Positions 7,627 through 17,480 are shown, counted from the first letter of the stretch. The stretch is DNA of 64,000 nt from Paenibacillus borealis (GCF_000758665.1 NZ_CP009285.1:2604001-2668000); one strand, 5' to 3'. Notes: a model not told the origin generated them from the sequence alone. A program made the numbers and translations.

Positions 7627-9348
7627 ATGATGCCTAAACTGAAGAAATACATGCCTTTCACTTATAAAATGATGATTCCCTACCTGCTGCTGGTCCTGCT
7701 GACCGATGTGTTCATCGGCTACATTTCTTATTCCATGCTGACAGATTCGAGAACGGAAATGGCCGAGTCCAATATCAAGACGGGAATGGAGCAGGCAAGG
7801 AACAATATCCGCTATCAGATGGATGAAATTCAGCGGATGTCGGACAACCTGTTCGGCAGCCAGCCGTTCCAGCGTGCGCTGGAGCTGAAGGGAACACCGT
7901 TTGAGATTTATCTGGCAATGATCGATGAGATCGTGCCCCAGATTACAGCACCGCTGCAGCTGTTCGGGAATAAGATCCGCTTCATGCTCTATACGCCGAA
8001 CAGCGATATCCAGATTGTTTCCGGAGACAATCTGGAGGAGCCGATCTATGACAGCGACTACTATATTCTGTCTTTGGACGAGATCGCAGGCAGTGAATGG
8101 TACCAGTCGCTTAAGGATTCGAAGCGCGATAATCTATGGCTGCAGATCGATACCGACCAGAAGCTGGGCAATCTCTCGCATGTCCGCAGACTCGTTAACT
8201 TCAGCGATTACAAGACCTTGATCGGCTATGTACGCATTACGGTCTCCCTGGAGGATCTATTTGGCGGTTTTGATACCTTTCCCGTGGAAGAAGGAATTAC
8301 CCTGCGGCTGGTAGAGGATACATCCGGAGCCATCCTGTTCCAGCGCGGAACGGCCGATTATAAGGGCGGACGGGAGAATTTTCTCAGTCTGCATGAGGAG
8401 ATTCCCGGCAGCAATTTCGTCATTGAAGCCATGGTTCCGCAAAAGTATCTGACCCAGGATGCCGGCCGTCTGCGCAAAGTCATTATTGCAGTCTGTTCAC
8501 TCAGCTTCCTGGTCATGACCTTGATCGGTTTCTTGGTGGCGCGTATCTCCGGCCGCAAGATGAGCCGGATTGTAGGGTTGGTCCGTTCCTTTCAGGAAGG
8601 GAACTTCCAGAAGCGGATCCGATTCTCCGGCAACGATGAATTTGTGCAGATTGCCGACTCCTTCAATGATATGGCCGCCAACATTCAGGGGCTGATCAAC
8701 AGCGTATATGTGCAGGGGATACAGAAGAAGCAGGCAGAGCTGGAAGCCCTGCAGGCGCAGATTAATCCGCATTTCCTCTATAATACGCTCTCCACGATAA
8801 GCAGCCTGGCCAATCTGGGCGAAATCGGCAAGGTCACGGAGATGGTCCAGGGACTGTCGCGTTTCTACCGGCTGACGCTGAACCAGGGCAATGTGTACAT
8901 TGAACTGGAGAAGGAGCTGGAGCAGGTGGCGACTTACCTGGAAATCCAGCGGGTCAAATATGCGGATGCATTCACTCTGTATGTTGATGTGGATGAGGAG
9001 ATTATGCAAATGCAGGTTATTAAGCTGGTGCTGCAGCCTTTTGTGGAGAATATCTTCAAGCATGCCTGGTTTGGCGAGTCGATTGCCATCCGTCTGACAG
9101 GACGGAGAGTCGGCAGCAATATTGAGCTGAAGATCATCGACAATGGAATCGGCATGCGTCCGGAGGTCGTTAAAAGAATGATGCAGGGCAAGGGACAGTC
9201 CGGCGGGTATGGGGTGAAGAACGTCAATGAGCGGATCAAGCTCAGATACGGTGACGCGTACGGTGTGACGATTGCCAGCTTCTACGGAGGAGGAACAACC
9301 GTTCAGCTGCTTCTCCCTGCCGGGCTTCAGGATCACGAGGACCTATGA
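7627..9348 (+). CDS. YesM-type sensor histidine kinase (galactoside locus 1)
   Basis: A 573-residue membrane kinase that probably senses an extracellular sugar and phosphorylates the regulator encoded next. Transmembrane segments are near residues 15-37 (MIPYLLLVLLTDVFIGYI) and 285-305, with an extracellular sensor region between. A HAMP domain follows (GRKMSRIVGLVRSF to SFNDMAANI), then a His_kinase domain with the phospho-accepting H382 in INPHFLYNTL. The HATPase_c domain carries DNGIGM and GYGVKNVNERI. The gene ends 63 bases before its partner regulator. This architecture, without a classical HisKA helix, is typical of the LytS/YesM family that sits beside CUT1 sugar transporters in Paenibacillus. 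Confidence 0.94.
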   Translation: MMPKLKKYMPFTYKMMIPYLLLVLLTDVFIGYISYSMLTDSRTEMAESNIKTGMEQARNNIRYQMDEIQRMSDNLFGSQPFQRALELKGTPFEIYLAMIDEIVPQITAPLQLFGNKIRFMLYTPNSDIQIVSGDNLEEPIYDSDYYILSLDEIAGSEWYQSLKDSKRDNLWLQIDTDQKLGNLSHVRRLVNFSDYKTLIGYVRITVSLEDLFGGFDTFPVEEGITLRLVEDTSGAILFQRGTADYKGGRENFLSLHEEIPGSNFVIEAMVPQKYLTQDAGRLRKVIIAVCSLSFLVMTLIGFLVARISGRKMSRIVGLVRSFQEGNFQKRIRFSGNDEFVQIADSFNDMAANIQGLINSVYVQGIQKKQAELEALQAQINPHFLYNTLSTISSLANLGEIGKVTEMVQGLSRFYRLTLNQGNVYIELEKELEQVATYLEIQRVKYADAFTLYVDVDEEIMQMQVIKLVLQPFVENIFKHAWFGESIAIRLTGRRVGSNIELKIIDNGIGMRPEVVKRMMQGKGQSGGYGVKNVNERIKLRYGDAYGVTIASFYGGGTTVQLLLPAGLQDHEDL

Positions 9349-9411
9349 GGAATGCCGCTGACCCGTTATGGGGCAGAGCATCTTGTATAAGCACAGGAGG
9401 AAATGATTGCG

Positions 9412-10971
9412 ATGAGTATCAATGTATTGCTGGTAGATGATGAAGCTGTTGATCTGGAGTGGCTGCGGCGCAGAGTGCTGGCAAGCCCGCTCGATATTGC
9501 AGTAGTAGGAACGGCGAACAGCGGCTTCAATGCGCTTAAGATTATGGAGCAGGAGCGGATCGACATTATCCTGTCAGATATACGGATGCCCATTATGACC
9601 GGAACGGAGTTTGCACGCAGGGCTAAGGTCATCCATCCCAAGGTCAAAATCGTCTTCATCAGCGGCCATGAGGATTTCAGCTATGCCAAGGAGGCTATTG
9701 AGATCAATGCCTCCGGCTATTTGCTGAAGCCCGTTGAGGATAAGGATTTGTACGACATGCTGGATTCTCTGTGCGCAGCTATGGAGAAGGAGAGGGAGCA
9801 GAACCGTTCCTTCAGCGAAGCCTTGTCCCTTGTGAACAAGGAGCTTATCCTGCGCTGGTTCGAGGAGCCTTCTCCTGAACCCGCTGAGCCGCATTTGCGC
9901 AGTGCCCTCACTCCGCTTCTGGTGAAAGGGGCGGCTGCAGCACTTGTCGAGATCGATGATCTGGAATGGAAAATGCGGGATCTGTCCGAGGAGGATGCCC
10001 GCGTGAAGACGCGGCAAATGGCCGGATTGATTAAATCCTTCGTGGAGGATGGCAAGCTGGGCACGCTGATTCCTGTCCATCATCACCGGTTTGTCATTCT
10101 CTGCAGCCTTCCGCAGGACAGCTTCCTGAATCTGCTGGATGAGCTAATCCGCAAGATGGCGGAGTCTTCCCCCTGCACGTTAACCATCGGTGTCGGACGA
10201 TATGCCCAGGATGAAACGGGACTGCACGAATCCTACCAGCAGGCACAGGCCGCCCTCAGCGCGAAGTGGCTGCTCGGGAAGAACCGGCTGATCCGGGATA
10301 ACATGGAGTCTTCGCCGCGCGGGACGCCGGGTGCCCGGATCGAACAGACAGTGGTGAAGCTGCTGGAGGCGATCATTCAATATGATCTGGTGGCCATCGA
10401 CGACCAGCTGCTGGAGCTGTTCACGAGTGCCGGCAAGAAGGATGTCTATGAGCTGATTATCCGCATCACCTCCAAGCTGCATGCGGATCTGCAGCAGCAG
10501 AACGAGAACCTGTATGAGCTGCTGCAATGGGAATCCCATCAGCCGGATATTCTGTTCCAGTTCGAGACGATCCACGATATTCTGTCCTGGATGCGGCGCA
10601 GATTCTTCGAGCTGTCGGAGCTGCTGTATGTGAAGCGGCAGCGGCAGAAGCGTAAGCTGATCGATGAGATTATGAACTATGTGGAGGAGAATCTGGAGAA
10701 GAAGATTACCCTGAAGGAGGTAGCCGCCCATTTCGACTTCACACCGAACTATTTGGGTTATCTGTTCAAGGAAGAATACGGGCTTCCTTTCAGTGAATTC
10801 GTGAATGAGCGCAAGACGGGCCGGGTATTCGAGCTGCTGGGTGATCCGACACTCAAAATCTATGAGATTGCCGAGCGCATGGGCTACAAGAACATTATCT
10901 ATTTCAACCGGCAGTTTAAGCAGATCACAGGCATGACGCCGGGAGAGTACCGCAAGAAACAGAAAATATAG
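9412..10971 (+). CDS. YesN-type response regulator with AraC DNA-binding domain
   Basis: A 519-residue regulator. ATG 9412 is chosen because AGGAGG ends at 9400, eleven bases away; the ATG at 9403 is only two bases away. The receiver domain covers residues 1-120 with phospho-acceptor D56 in LSDIRMP and K in LLKPVEDKD. The middle 130-400 is the variable region of YesN proteins. The last 100 residues are an AraC helix-turn-helix pair (LKEVAAHFDFTPNYLGYLFKEE, split here across two helices, and IYEIAERMGYKN-x-FNRQFKQITGMTPGEYR). It likely activates the downstream permease-binding protein operon and perhaps the flanking galactosidase genes. A strong terminator follows. Confidence 0.94.
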   Translation: MSINVLLVDDEAVDLEWLRRRVLASPLDIAVVGTANSGFNALKIMEQERIDIILSDIRMPIMTGTEFARRAKVIHPKVKIVFISGHEDFSYAKEAIEINASGYLLKPVEDKDLYDMLDSLCAAMEKEREQNRSFSEALSLVNKELILRWFEEPSPEPAEPHLRSALTPLLVKGAAAALVEIDDLEWKMRDLSEEDARVKTRQMAGLIKSFVEDGKLGTLIPVHHHRFVILCSLPQDSFLNLLDELIRKMAESSPCTLTIGVGRYAQDETGLHESYQQAQAALSAKWLLGKNRLIRDNMESSPRGTPGARIEQTVVKLLEAIIQYDLVAIDDQLLELFTSAGKKDVYELIIRITSKLHADLQQQNENLYELLQWESHQPDILFQFETIHDILSWMRRRFFELSELLYVKRQRQKRKLIDEIMNYVEENLEKKITLKEVAAHFDFTPNYLGYLFKEEYGLPFSEFVNERKTGRVFELLGDPTLKIYEIAERMGYKNIIYFNRQFKQITGMTPGEYRKKQKI

Positions 10972-10977
10972 TCTGCC

Positions 10978-11023
10978 AAACGTTGCCAGTCCGGGTTATC
11001 AATCCGGAGGCAACGTTTTTTTT
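10978..11023 (+). terminator. Strong terminator after RR gene
   Basis: AAACGTTGCC pairs with GGCAACGTTT, with an inner TCCGG/CCGGA helix, followed by a T-rich run. Confidence 0.92.
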
Positions 11024-11097
11024 GTTTTTGGGGAATGGTATATATTAACCGATCGTTGAAAAAGTATTAGTTTTAGTTGCTAGGCTTAATCCACACC

Positions 11098-11118
11098 AGG
11101 AAAGCGCTTCTTTATAAT
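11098..11118 (+). promoter_or_regulatory. Candidate cre site and promoter of ABC operon 1
   Basis: AGGAAAGCGCTTCTT at 11098-11112 matches the CcpA cre consensus with two mismatches and has a perfect AAGCGCTT core. TATAAT at 11113-11118 directly adjoins it and would be the -10, with a weak -35 (TCCACA) 17 bases upstream at 11090-11095. A cre site inside a promoter usually means carbon catabolite repression; here that is inferred. Confidence 0.5.
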
Positions 11119-11159
11119 AAAGCTATAGAGAAAAGGGATTGATGGAAAGGGGATTCAAG

Positions 11160-12086
11160 ATGAAACAGAAACAACATGGATTCTGGGATGATGTGAAGAA
11201 GTACAGATCCTTGCTCCTCATGCTTGTACCGGCGGTATTGTTCTTCCTGCTCTTTGCTTATATTCCGATGTCAGGCATTATACTGGCGTTTAAGCAATAC
11301 GACTACACCGGCGGGGTCTTCGGCAGCCCCTGGAACGGATGGGACAACTTTAAATTCTTCTTCAATTCTGGTGACGCCTGGCGCGTAACACGAAACACAG
11401 CGCTGTACAATATTGCTTTTATCGTTGTGAACAACGTGATTCAGATCTGCGCGGCTATCCTGCTGTTCGAGGTTGCCGGCAAATGGTTCCGGAAAATTAC
11501 CCAGACGGTATTGTTCCTGCCTTACTTCATTTCCTGGGTTGTGGTTGGAGCCATTGCCTACAACCTGTTCAACTTCGACGTAGGTACCATTAACGTATTG
11601 CTGAAGGGACTCGGCATGCAGCCGGTGGACATCTATAATACCGCTGCCTACTGGCCGGTAATCCTGGTGGTCGTATCCGCCTGGAAGACGCTGGGCTATG
11701 GTACAATCATGTATCTTGCAGCCATCACCAGCATTGATACTGAAATGTACGAAGCGGCTGAGATTGACGGGGCGAATATTTTCCAGCGTATTATGAAGAT
11801 CACGGTTCCGAACCTGATGCCTACGGTTATTATTCTGGTGCTGCTGGCTATCGGTAACGTCTTCCGCGGTGATTTCGGGATGTTCTACAATATGGTCGGC
11901 AACAACGGCCTGCTGTTCTCATCAACCGACGTCATCGACACCTTCGTGTTCCGCTCACTGACCACTTCCAATGAGATCGGGATGTCTGCTGCGGCCGGCT
12001 TCTATCAGTCACTGCTTGGTTTCGTAACCATCATGCTGGCTAACTATGCAGTACGCAAATATGATAAGGATCGTGCTCTATTCTAG
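11160..12086 (+). CDS. Sugar ABC transporter permease, LplB-like (locus 1)
   Basis: A 308-residue integral membrane subunit of a CUT1 carbohydrate importer with about six transmembrane helices. The start is placed at ATG 11160 with GAAAGGGGA upstream; a TTG at 11139 and an ATG at 11142 are in frame and less likely. The N-terminus reads LLMLVPAVLFFLLFAYIPM, and the cytoplasmic EAA loop that docks the ATPase is seen in YEAAEIDGANIFQRI near residue 200. Sequence style (IPMSGIILAFKQYDY) is that of LplB/YtcP-type permeases paired with large binding proteins. It is the first gene of a permease-permease-binding protein operon. No ATPase gene is present. Confidence 0.94.
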   Translation: MKQKQHGFWDDVKKYRSLLLMLVPAVLFFLLFAYIPMSGIILAFKQYDYTGGVFGSPWNGWDNFKFFFNSGDAWRVTRNTALYNIAFIVVNNVIQICAAILLFEVAGKWFRKITQTVLFLPYFISWVVVGAIAYNLFNFDVGTINVLLKGLGMQPVDIYNTAAYWPVILVVVSAWKTLGYGTIMYLAAITSIDTEMYEAAEIDGANIFQRIMKITVPNLMPTVIILVLLAIGNVFRGDFGMFYNMVGNNGLLFSSTDVIDTFVFRSLTTSNEIGMSAAAGFYQSLLGFVTIMLANYAVRKYDKDRALF

Positions 12087-12105
12087 GAAAAGGAGGTCAT
12101 ACTAA

Positions 12106-13035
12106 ATGAGTTCAACTACTGCAAACTTGAAAACTCCGGAAGTTAGCCGGAAGCGCGGCAATAAGGATAAGATGATACTGGCCATCATCGGCTATGTGAT
12201 GCTTACTGTGCTCGCTATATTCTGTATCTTCCCCTTCATTCTGGTCGTGTCCTCCTCTCTGAGTGAGGAGAGCACGATTATCGAAAAAGGGTTCCAGCTC
12301 TTCCCGTCCGCGTTCTCCACAGAGGCCTACAGCCTGCTGTTCAAGTATCCGGAGGAAATGCTCAGAGCTTATGGCATAACCATATCCGTAACCGCCATCG
12401 GAACATTGTTCGGATTGTTCCTGACTTCAATGACAGCCTATGTGCTGTCCCGGAGAGATTTCAAATGGCGCGGCCGCTTCTCCTTCTTCTTCTTCTTCAC
12501 TACACTGTTCAGCGGCGGTCTGGTCCCTTGGTACCTGATGATTGTCAACTATCTGCATCTTAAAGATACATTGCTGGTGCTGATCCTGCCTTTGCTGATG
12601 AACGTGTTCTACATTATCGTCATGAAATCGTTCATGAGCAGCATCCCGGATGCCATTACAGAATCCGCCAAGATTGACGGCGCAGGCGATTTCCGGATTT
12701 TCATGCAGCTGATTGTTCCTTTGTCCAAGCCGGCTCTGGCTACCATTGGTCTGTTCATTGCCCTGGCCTACTGGAATGACTGGTATAACGCACTATTGTT
12801 TATCTCCAAATCAGAGCTCATGCCGCTGCAGTACTACCTCTACAAAATGCTCGGCAATATGGATGGCATGCGCAAGGCGATGATGGCTTCCGGTGCAGTT
12901 GTAAATACGGATCTGCCTACGGAGAGCTTGAAGATGGCCATGACCATTGTGGCTACAGGACCTATCCTGCTTGCTTATCCGTTCATCCAGAAATATTTTG
13001 TAACCGGACTTACGATTGGTGCAGTCAAAGGATGA
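12106..13035 (+). CDS. Carbohydrate ABC transporter permease, LplC-like (locus 1)
   Basis: A 309-residue second permease of the same CUT1 importer, starting 19 bases after the first with AAAAGGAGGT upstream. Six hydrophobic helices are predicted; the first is around residues 24-45 (MILAIIGYVMLTVLAIF). The EAA loop is ITESAKIDGAGDFRIF. The C-terminal PFIQKYFVTGLTIGAVKG is the standard end of this subfamily. It would pair with the LplB-like subunit to form the translocation pore. Its ligand is delivered by the lipoprotein encoded next. Confidence 0.95.
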   Translation: MSSTTANLKTPEVSRKRGNKDKMILAIIGYVMLTVLAIFCIFPFILVVSSSLSEESTIIEKGFQLFPSAFSTEAYSLLFKYPEEMLRAYGITISVTAIGTLFGLFLTSMTAYVLSRRDFKWRGRFSFFFFFTTLFSGGLVPWYLMIVNYLHLKDTLLVLILPLLMNVFYIIVMKSFMSSIPDAITESAKIDGAGDFRIFMQLIVPLSKPALATIGLFIALAYWNDWYNALLFISKSELMPLQYYLYKMLGNMDGMRKAMMASGAVVNTDLPTESLKMAMTIVATGPILLAYPFIQKYFVTGLTIGAVKG

Positions 13036-13098
13036 TCACAGGGAAACCTGGTTATCAATATAAACCCAATACTATTGAATTAGGGGGAAACATCGGTC

Positions 13099-14679
13099 AT
13101 GAAAAATAAGACAAAGAAACTTACAGTTACGCTGGCAACAATGATGGCACTGGGTACCATTCTCAGTGCATGCGGCGGCAATAACAACGCAAATACAGGT
13201 GCAGAGGCTACGAATGCTCCGGCAACCGCAACAGAAGGAGCAGCAGCGAATTCCGGCGCTCCGGACACTTCCAAAGAAGTGAAGCTGAAGATGCTGCTGA
13301 TCGGCGGACAGCCGGGGGATTACGATAAGGTGTTCGGAGAGCTGAACACGAAATTGAAAGAAAAAATCAATGCTACCGTAGAAACGGAATTCCTCGACTG
13401 GTCGGACTGGACACAGAAGTATCCGCTGAAATTTGCGGCTAATGAAGATTTTGACCTTGTGTATACAGCCAACTGGGCTCTCTATAATGATCAGGCGCTC
13501 AAGGGCGGCTTCCTTGAGCTGACGGACGATCTGCTGTCAAAGTACATGCCGCAAACCTGGGAAGCTATGCCTAAAGTAAACTGGGAGCAGGCTAAAGTAG
13601 ACGGCAAGCTCTACATGGTTCCTAACAACAACGTTGAGGTTACCGACAAAGTGGTTCTGTACCGTGAGGATCTGCGCAAGAAATACAATCTTCCTGAAAT
13701 CAACAGCCTTGAATCCTATGCTACTTATCTGAAAACGGTTGCCAAAGAAGAAACTGGAATTACCGCATACGGTGCCAAACCTGCCGACGGCTGGAAATGG
13801 CATGAGCTTGACCAGGCTACGCTGGAGCAGAACAATGACTGGAACCTGGTAGACGCTAACCTGCTGCCGCTGGCTTATAAGCTGGATGATGCAACCGGCA
13901 AAATTTTCAACATCTACGACACTCCTGAGTTCAGAGAGCTGCTTACCTACTACAAGGATCTTGCCGACAACGGCGTATGGTCCAAAAACGTAGTCAGCAA
14001 TAAAAACGACGTATGGCAGGATATCAAAGCTGAGAAAGTTTCCTCCTACGCTCAGAACCTGGGTACTGTAGCAGCGAATGTAACGGAAATGCGCCGTGAC
14101 AAGCCGGATGTTGAGCTGGCTATTGCTGACCTTACTCCAACCAAGAAGAAAATTGCGGCAATTTCGACCCAGAACGGTATGGCGATCCATGCGACTTCCA
14201 AGAACGTAGAACGTTCACTGATGCTGATCGACCTGCTGCAGAATGACAAGGAAATTCATGATTTGACCATGTACGGTATTGCCGGAACCAACTATATCCC
14301 TGACGGCGACAAGAAATACAGTGCAGGACCAGCAGCTGCTAACTACACAGGCTTCTCGAACTGGGGCTGGAACTCCCCGCTGAACCGTCAAGATTCGGCG
14401 TATCCGGTGGAAGCAGACAACATGTTCAACAGCTGGCAGTCCAGCATCTATCATTTCCCGCTTGAAACCTTCGTCTTCGACTCCACACCAGTGAAGAACG
14501 AAGTAGCCAACATCGGCAACGTGATGCTGCGTTATGCTATTCCGCTGGAATACGGCTTGATTGATGATCTCGACAAAGGCCAGGCTGATCTGATCAAACA
14601 GCTGAAATCCGCTGGTATTGACAAGGTTCAGACGGAGCTGCAGAGCCAGATCGATGCCTTCCTGGCAGTACAGAAATAA
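13099..14679 (+). CDS. Extracellular sugar-binding lipoprotein (LplA/LipO-like, locus 1)
   Basis: A 526-residue substrate-binding protein anchored as a lipoprotein. The signal peptide ends in the lipobox LSAC (C25), followed by a Gly/Asn/Ala/Thr-rich linker typical of Paenibacillus lipoproteins. The mature part begins with a beta strand VKLKMLLIGGQPGDYDKV and has the two-lobe Family 1 layout (DFDLVYTANW, KLYMVPNNN, VLYREDLRKKY). Its length is typical of DUF3502/LplA-type binding proteins rather than the 420-440 residue MalE type, so it may bind oligosaccharides. It starts 63 bases after the second permease and is followed by a terminator. Together with GH2 and GH35 on either side it probably feeds galactosides into the cell. 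Confidence 0.94.
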   Translation: MKNKTKKLTVTLATMMALGTILSACGGNNNANTGAEATNAPATATEGAAANSGAPDTSKEVKLKMLLIGGQPGDYDKVFGELNTKLKEKINATVETEFLDWSDWTQKYPLKFAANEDFDLVYTANWALYNDQALKGGFLELTDDLLSKYMPQTWEAMPKVNWEQAKVDGKLYMVPNNNVEVTDKVVLYREDLRKKYNLPEINSLESYATYLKTVAKEETGITAYGAKPADGWKWHELDQATLEQNNDWNLVDANLLPLAYKLDDATGKIFNIYDTPEFRELLTYYKDLADNGVWSKNVVSNKNDVWQDIKAEKVSSYAQNLGTVAANVTEMRRDKPDVELAIADLTPTKKKIAAISTQNGMAIHATSKNVERSLMLIDLLQNDKEIHDLTMYGIAGTNYIPDGDKKYSAGPAAANYTGFSNWGWNSPLNRQDSAYPVEADNMFNSWQSSIYHFPLETFVFDSTPVKNEVANIGNVMLRYAIPLEYGLIDDLDKGQADLIKQLKSAGIDKVQTELQSQIDAFLAVQK

Positions 14680-14717
14680 TAGCTCAATAAAGGTGAAGCT
14701 AATGTAACGGCTTCCGG

Positions 14718-14752
14718 GCCACTCCAGAGCATAGCTTTGGGGTGGCTTTTTT
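14718..14752 (+). terminator. Terminator after ABC operon 1
   Basis: GCCACTCC pairs with GGGGTGGC across a short loop and is followed by six T. Confidence 0.88.
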
Positions 14753-14799
14753 ATAAATATTAACGAAGAGAACAAGCAAATTGCAGAGGAGCCAATCAC

Positions 14800-17157
14800 A
14801 TGAAGCATACGATACAAGCCCATATTGCCCCGAAGGAAATCTATCCGTCGACCCTGCGTCTGGGGGGAAGCAACCCGGAGGGTGACCAGATCAGCTTCAC
14901 CAATTACTACATGGAGCTGAACGGCAAGCCTTATTTCGCTATATGCGGCGAGTTCCACTATTCGCGATATCCGGAAGCGGACTGGGAGACAGAACTCCGG
15001 CAGATGAAAATGTCAGGGATCAATGTGATCGCCACCTATATCTTCTGGAATCATCATGAAGAAATAGAAGGGGAATTTAATTGGAGCGGCAACCGCGATC
15101 TCCGGAAGTTTGTGGAGCTGTGCCACGATAACGGGCTCTATGTTATCCTGCGTGTCGGTCCGTTCTGTCATGGCGAGGTCCGTAACGGGGGACTCCCGGA
15201 CTGGCTGTTCGGGCGGGAATTCGATGTCCGCTCCAATGATGAAGGGTACCTGAGTTATGTAAGACGATTGTTCGCAGAGATTGGCCGGGAGGCTGATGGG
15301 CTGATGTACAAGGATGGCGGGCCGGTAATCGGCATTCAGCTGGAGAATGAATTCAATGCTGCCGCTGCGCTCTGGGAACAGACTGCGAAGCAGGGGGATG
15401 AATATCTTAGCGGCGGGATCGGCGGTGCGGAGGGTTCAGAGCATATGCGCCTGCTCAAGGAGTATGCGGTGGATTCCGGCCTGATTGCCCCGATCTATAC
15501 GAGTACCGGCTGGGGAGAGGCACCGTTCCTGGAAGATGAAGTCCTGCCGCTGTATGGCGGATATGCCTATACCCCGTGGAGCATCAGCGATCCGAATCAG
15601 GTCCAGAAGCCGACACCTGAATATGTATTTGTGAATTTCCATGATGATCAGGCGCCGGGAGGCGAGTTCAATCCGCCGTATAGCCGGACGAAATACCCGT
15701 TTGCCTGCTGTGAGATGGGCGGCGGCATGCAGACCTGGTATCTGTCCCGCTTCCAGGTAGAGCCGGAAAGTGTACTGGCCATGACCCTGATGAAGCTTGC
15801 CGGAGGCTGCAACTTTATCGGGTATTATATGTTCCATGGCGGTACGAATCCCGTGGGCAGAACAGGTTACCTGAACGAGAGCACCACACCGAAGCTGACA
15901 TATGATTTTCAGGCGCCGATTGGCGAGTTCGGACAGATTCGGGAGTCGAACGGCTTGCTGCGGCCGCTGCATTATTTCCTCCGCCGGTTCGCAGACCGGC
16001 TTGCTCCTATGGCAACCCTGCTTCCGGAAGGTGCAGAGGCGGTCACTCCTGAGGATGCCCATACGCTGCGTTATGCTGTCCGAACGGATGGCAAGTCCGG
16101 CTTCCTGTTTGTTAACAATTATCAGGATCATGTTGAGATGGATGGGCATGAGGGTGTTGTATTTGAAGTTAAGCTTGGGGAAGAGATGATCAGCTTCCCG
16201 CAGCGGAGTTCGCTGACCGTCAAGCCCAAGGCTTCATTCCTGCTGCCGTTTAACTTTGCACTTGACGGTCTGAATCTTAAGTATGCAACGGCCCAGCCGG
16301 TCACCGCAGTGGAATCTGCTGAAGCCGTCACCTATTTCTTCGCGATGCCGGAGGGTGTGGATGGTGAGTTCCAGCTGGATGCGCAGGACGGTATTCTCAG
16401 TGTGGCCACAGATGCCGGAACAATTGAAGGAAGCGGCAGCAGCTACAACATGCTCATTCCGCATCAGGTGTCGTCCATGATCGTTATCAAGCGTGACGGA
16501 GCCAGAGAAGCACGGATTTACGCGATGAGTGCCAAGGAAGCAGCAACCCTGTGGGAGCTTGAGGAGAATGGCCAGAGCCGGATAGTGTTGTCGGAGGTGC
16601 CGCTTGTGCAGACTCCGGACGGAATTGAATTCCTTAGCAGCGGCCAGAATGCCTTCACGTTCCGTGAATATGCCGGTGGAGCTGTGGCAGAAGCGCAGTG
16701 GAGCACTTTGCAGGCTGATGCATCCATCAGCGGACGGACGGAAGGCTGGTTCCGGAGCTATGAGGTGCAGGGTCCCCAGAAGGAGATCGCCCTTACCACG
16801 CGGCGGCTTCATGACCATAAGCTCGCGCTCCAGCTGCCGGAGGAGGTTCTCCAAGGAACCGGAGAAGTGCTGCTGAGCATTGATTATACCGGTAATGTGG
16901 GCTATGCCTTTGCGGGCGGGCAGCTGTTCCATGACCACTTTTATAATGGCCTGCCTTGGGAGATCGGCCTGTCACGTTTCCGTGATGTCCTCCGCAGGGG
17001 CGAGATCATTCTGGAAACCACACCGCGCCGTACAGGCAGCATAACTTTGGCCGCTGATGCTGCGATGGCGGTAGAGAAGGTATTCGAGGGTGAAGCCACC
17101 GCCGTGTTCCACAGTGTTACGGCTACGCCGGTGTACCGGATTGCGCTGAAACGGTAG
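14800..17157 (+). CDS. Glycoside hydrolase family 35 beta-galactosidase
   Basis: A 785-residue enzyme that should release galactose from beta-galactosides. The GH35 signature is clear: FAICGEFHYSRYPEADW, then MKMSGINVIATYIFWNHHE and FNWSGNRDLRKF. The acid/base glutamate is E184 in IQLENEF and the nucleophile is E305 in CCEMGGG. After the TIM barrel (to about 350) come beta-rich accessory domains, including a jelly roll near the C-terminus (DYTGNVGYAFAGGQLFHDHFYNG). No signal peptide is present, so action in the cytosol on imported oligosaccharide is likely. The gene has its own AGAGGAG site and lies just after the ABC operon terminator, so readthrough or a separate promoter would drive it. 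Confidence 0.94.
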   Translation: MKHTIQAHIAPKEIYPSTLRLGGSNPEGDQISFTNYYMELNGKPYFAICGEFHYSRYPEADWETELRQMKMSGINVIATYIFWNHHEEIEGEFNWSGNRDLRKFVELCHDNGLYVILRVGPFCHGEVRNGGLPDWLFGREFDVRSNDEGYLSYVRRLFAEIGREADGLMYKDGGPVIGIQLENEFNAAAALWEQTAKQGDEYLSGGIGGAEGSEHMRLLKEYAVDSGLIAPIYTSTGWGEAPFLEDEVLPLYGGYAYTPWSISDPNQVQKPTPEYVFVNFHDDQAPGGEFNPPYSRTKYPFACCEMGGGMQTWYLSRFQVEPESVLAMTLMKLAGGCNFIGYYMFHGGTNPVGRTGYLNESTTPKLTYDFQAPIGEFGQIRESNGLLRPLHYFLRRFADRLAPMATLLPEGAEAVTPEDAHTLRYAVRTDGKSGFLFVNNYQDHVEMDGHEGVVFEVKLGEEMISFPQRSSLTVKPKASFLLPFNFALDGLNLKYATAQPVTAVESAEAVTYFFAMPEGVDGEFQLDAQDGILSVATDAGTIEGSGSSYNMLIPHQVSSMIVIKRDGAREARIYAMSAKEAATLWELEENGQSRIVLSEVPLVQTPDGIEFLSSGQNAFTFREYAGGAVAEAQWSTLQADASISGRTEGWFRSYEVQGPQKEIALTTRRLHDHKLALQLPEEVLQGTGEVLLSIDYTGNVGYAFAGGQLFHDHFYNGLPWEIGLSRFRDVLRRGEIILETTPRRTGSITLAADAAMAVEKVFEGEATAVFHSVTATPVYRIALKR

Positions 17158-17392
17158 TAGTTGGCGGATGTGAGACTTAATCGGAAGGCTAAGATCGATA
17201 TAGAGAATATGTGGATAAGAGTAGGAGAGAGCAATGAACGGTGAAGTGTTATGCAACAGATAGAATGTAGGACGGATTAAGTAAGGGAATAAAAGTAGAG
17301 CATGGAAAAAAGCAGAAATGCTCGGACAAATGTCTGGAGAGGAAGAAGTAGGTGGACGGCGGTAAGGGGTTATGAGTAACATTCGAACTTGA

Positions 17393-17480
17393 CACCAACA
17401 CCAACACCAACACCAACACCAACACCAACACCAACACCAACACCGACACCGACACCGTCACCAACACCGACACCGACACC
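17393..17480 (+). repeat. Hexanucleotide tandem repeat (CACCAA/CACCGA)
   Basis: About 14-15 head-to-tail copies of CACCAA, with the later copies mostly CACCGA and one CACCGT. The unit length is a multiple of three, so all frames stay open; a plus frame would read Thr-Pro repeats. The minus strand is rich in GGTGTTGG, which could fold into G-rich structures. Confidence 0.95.
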
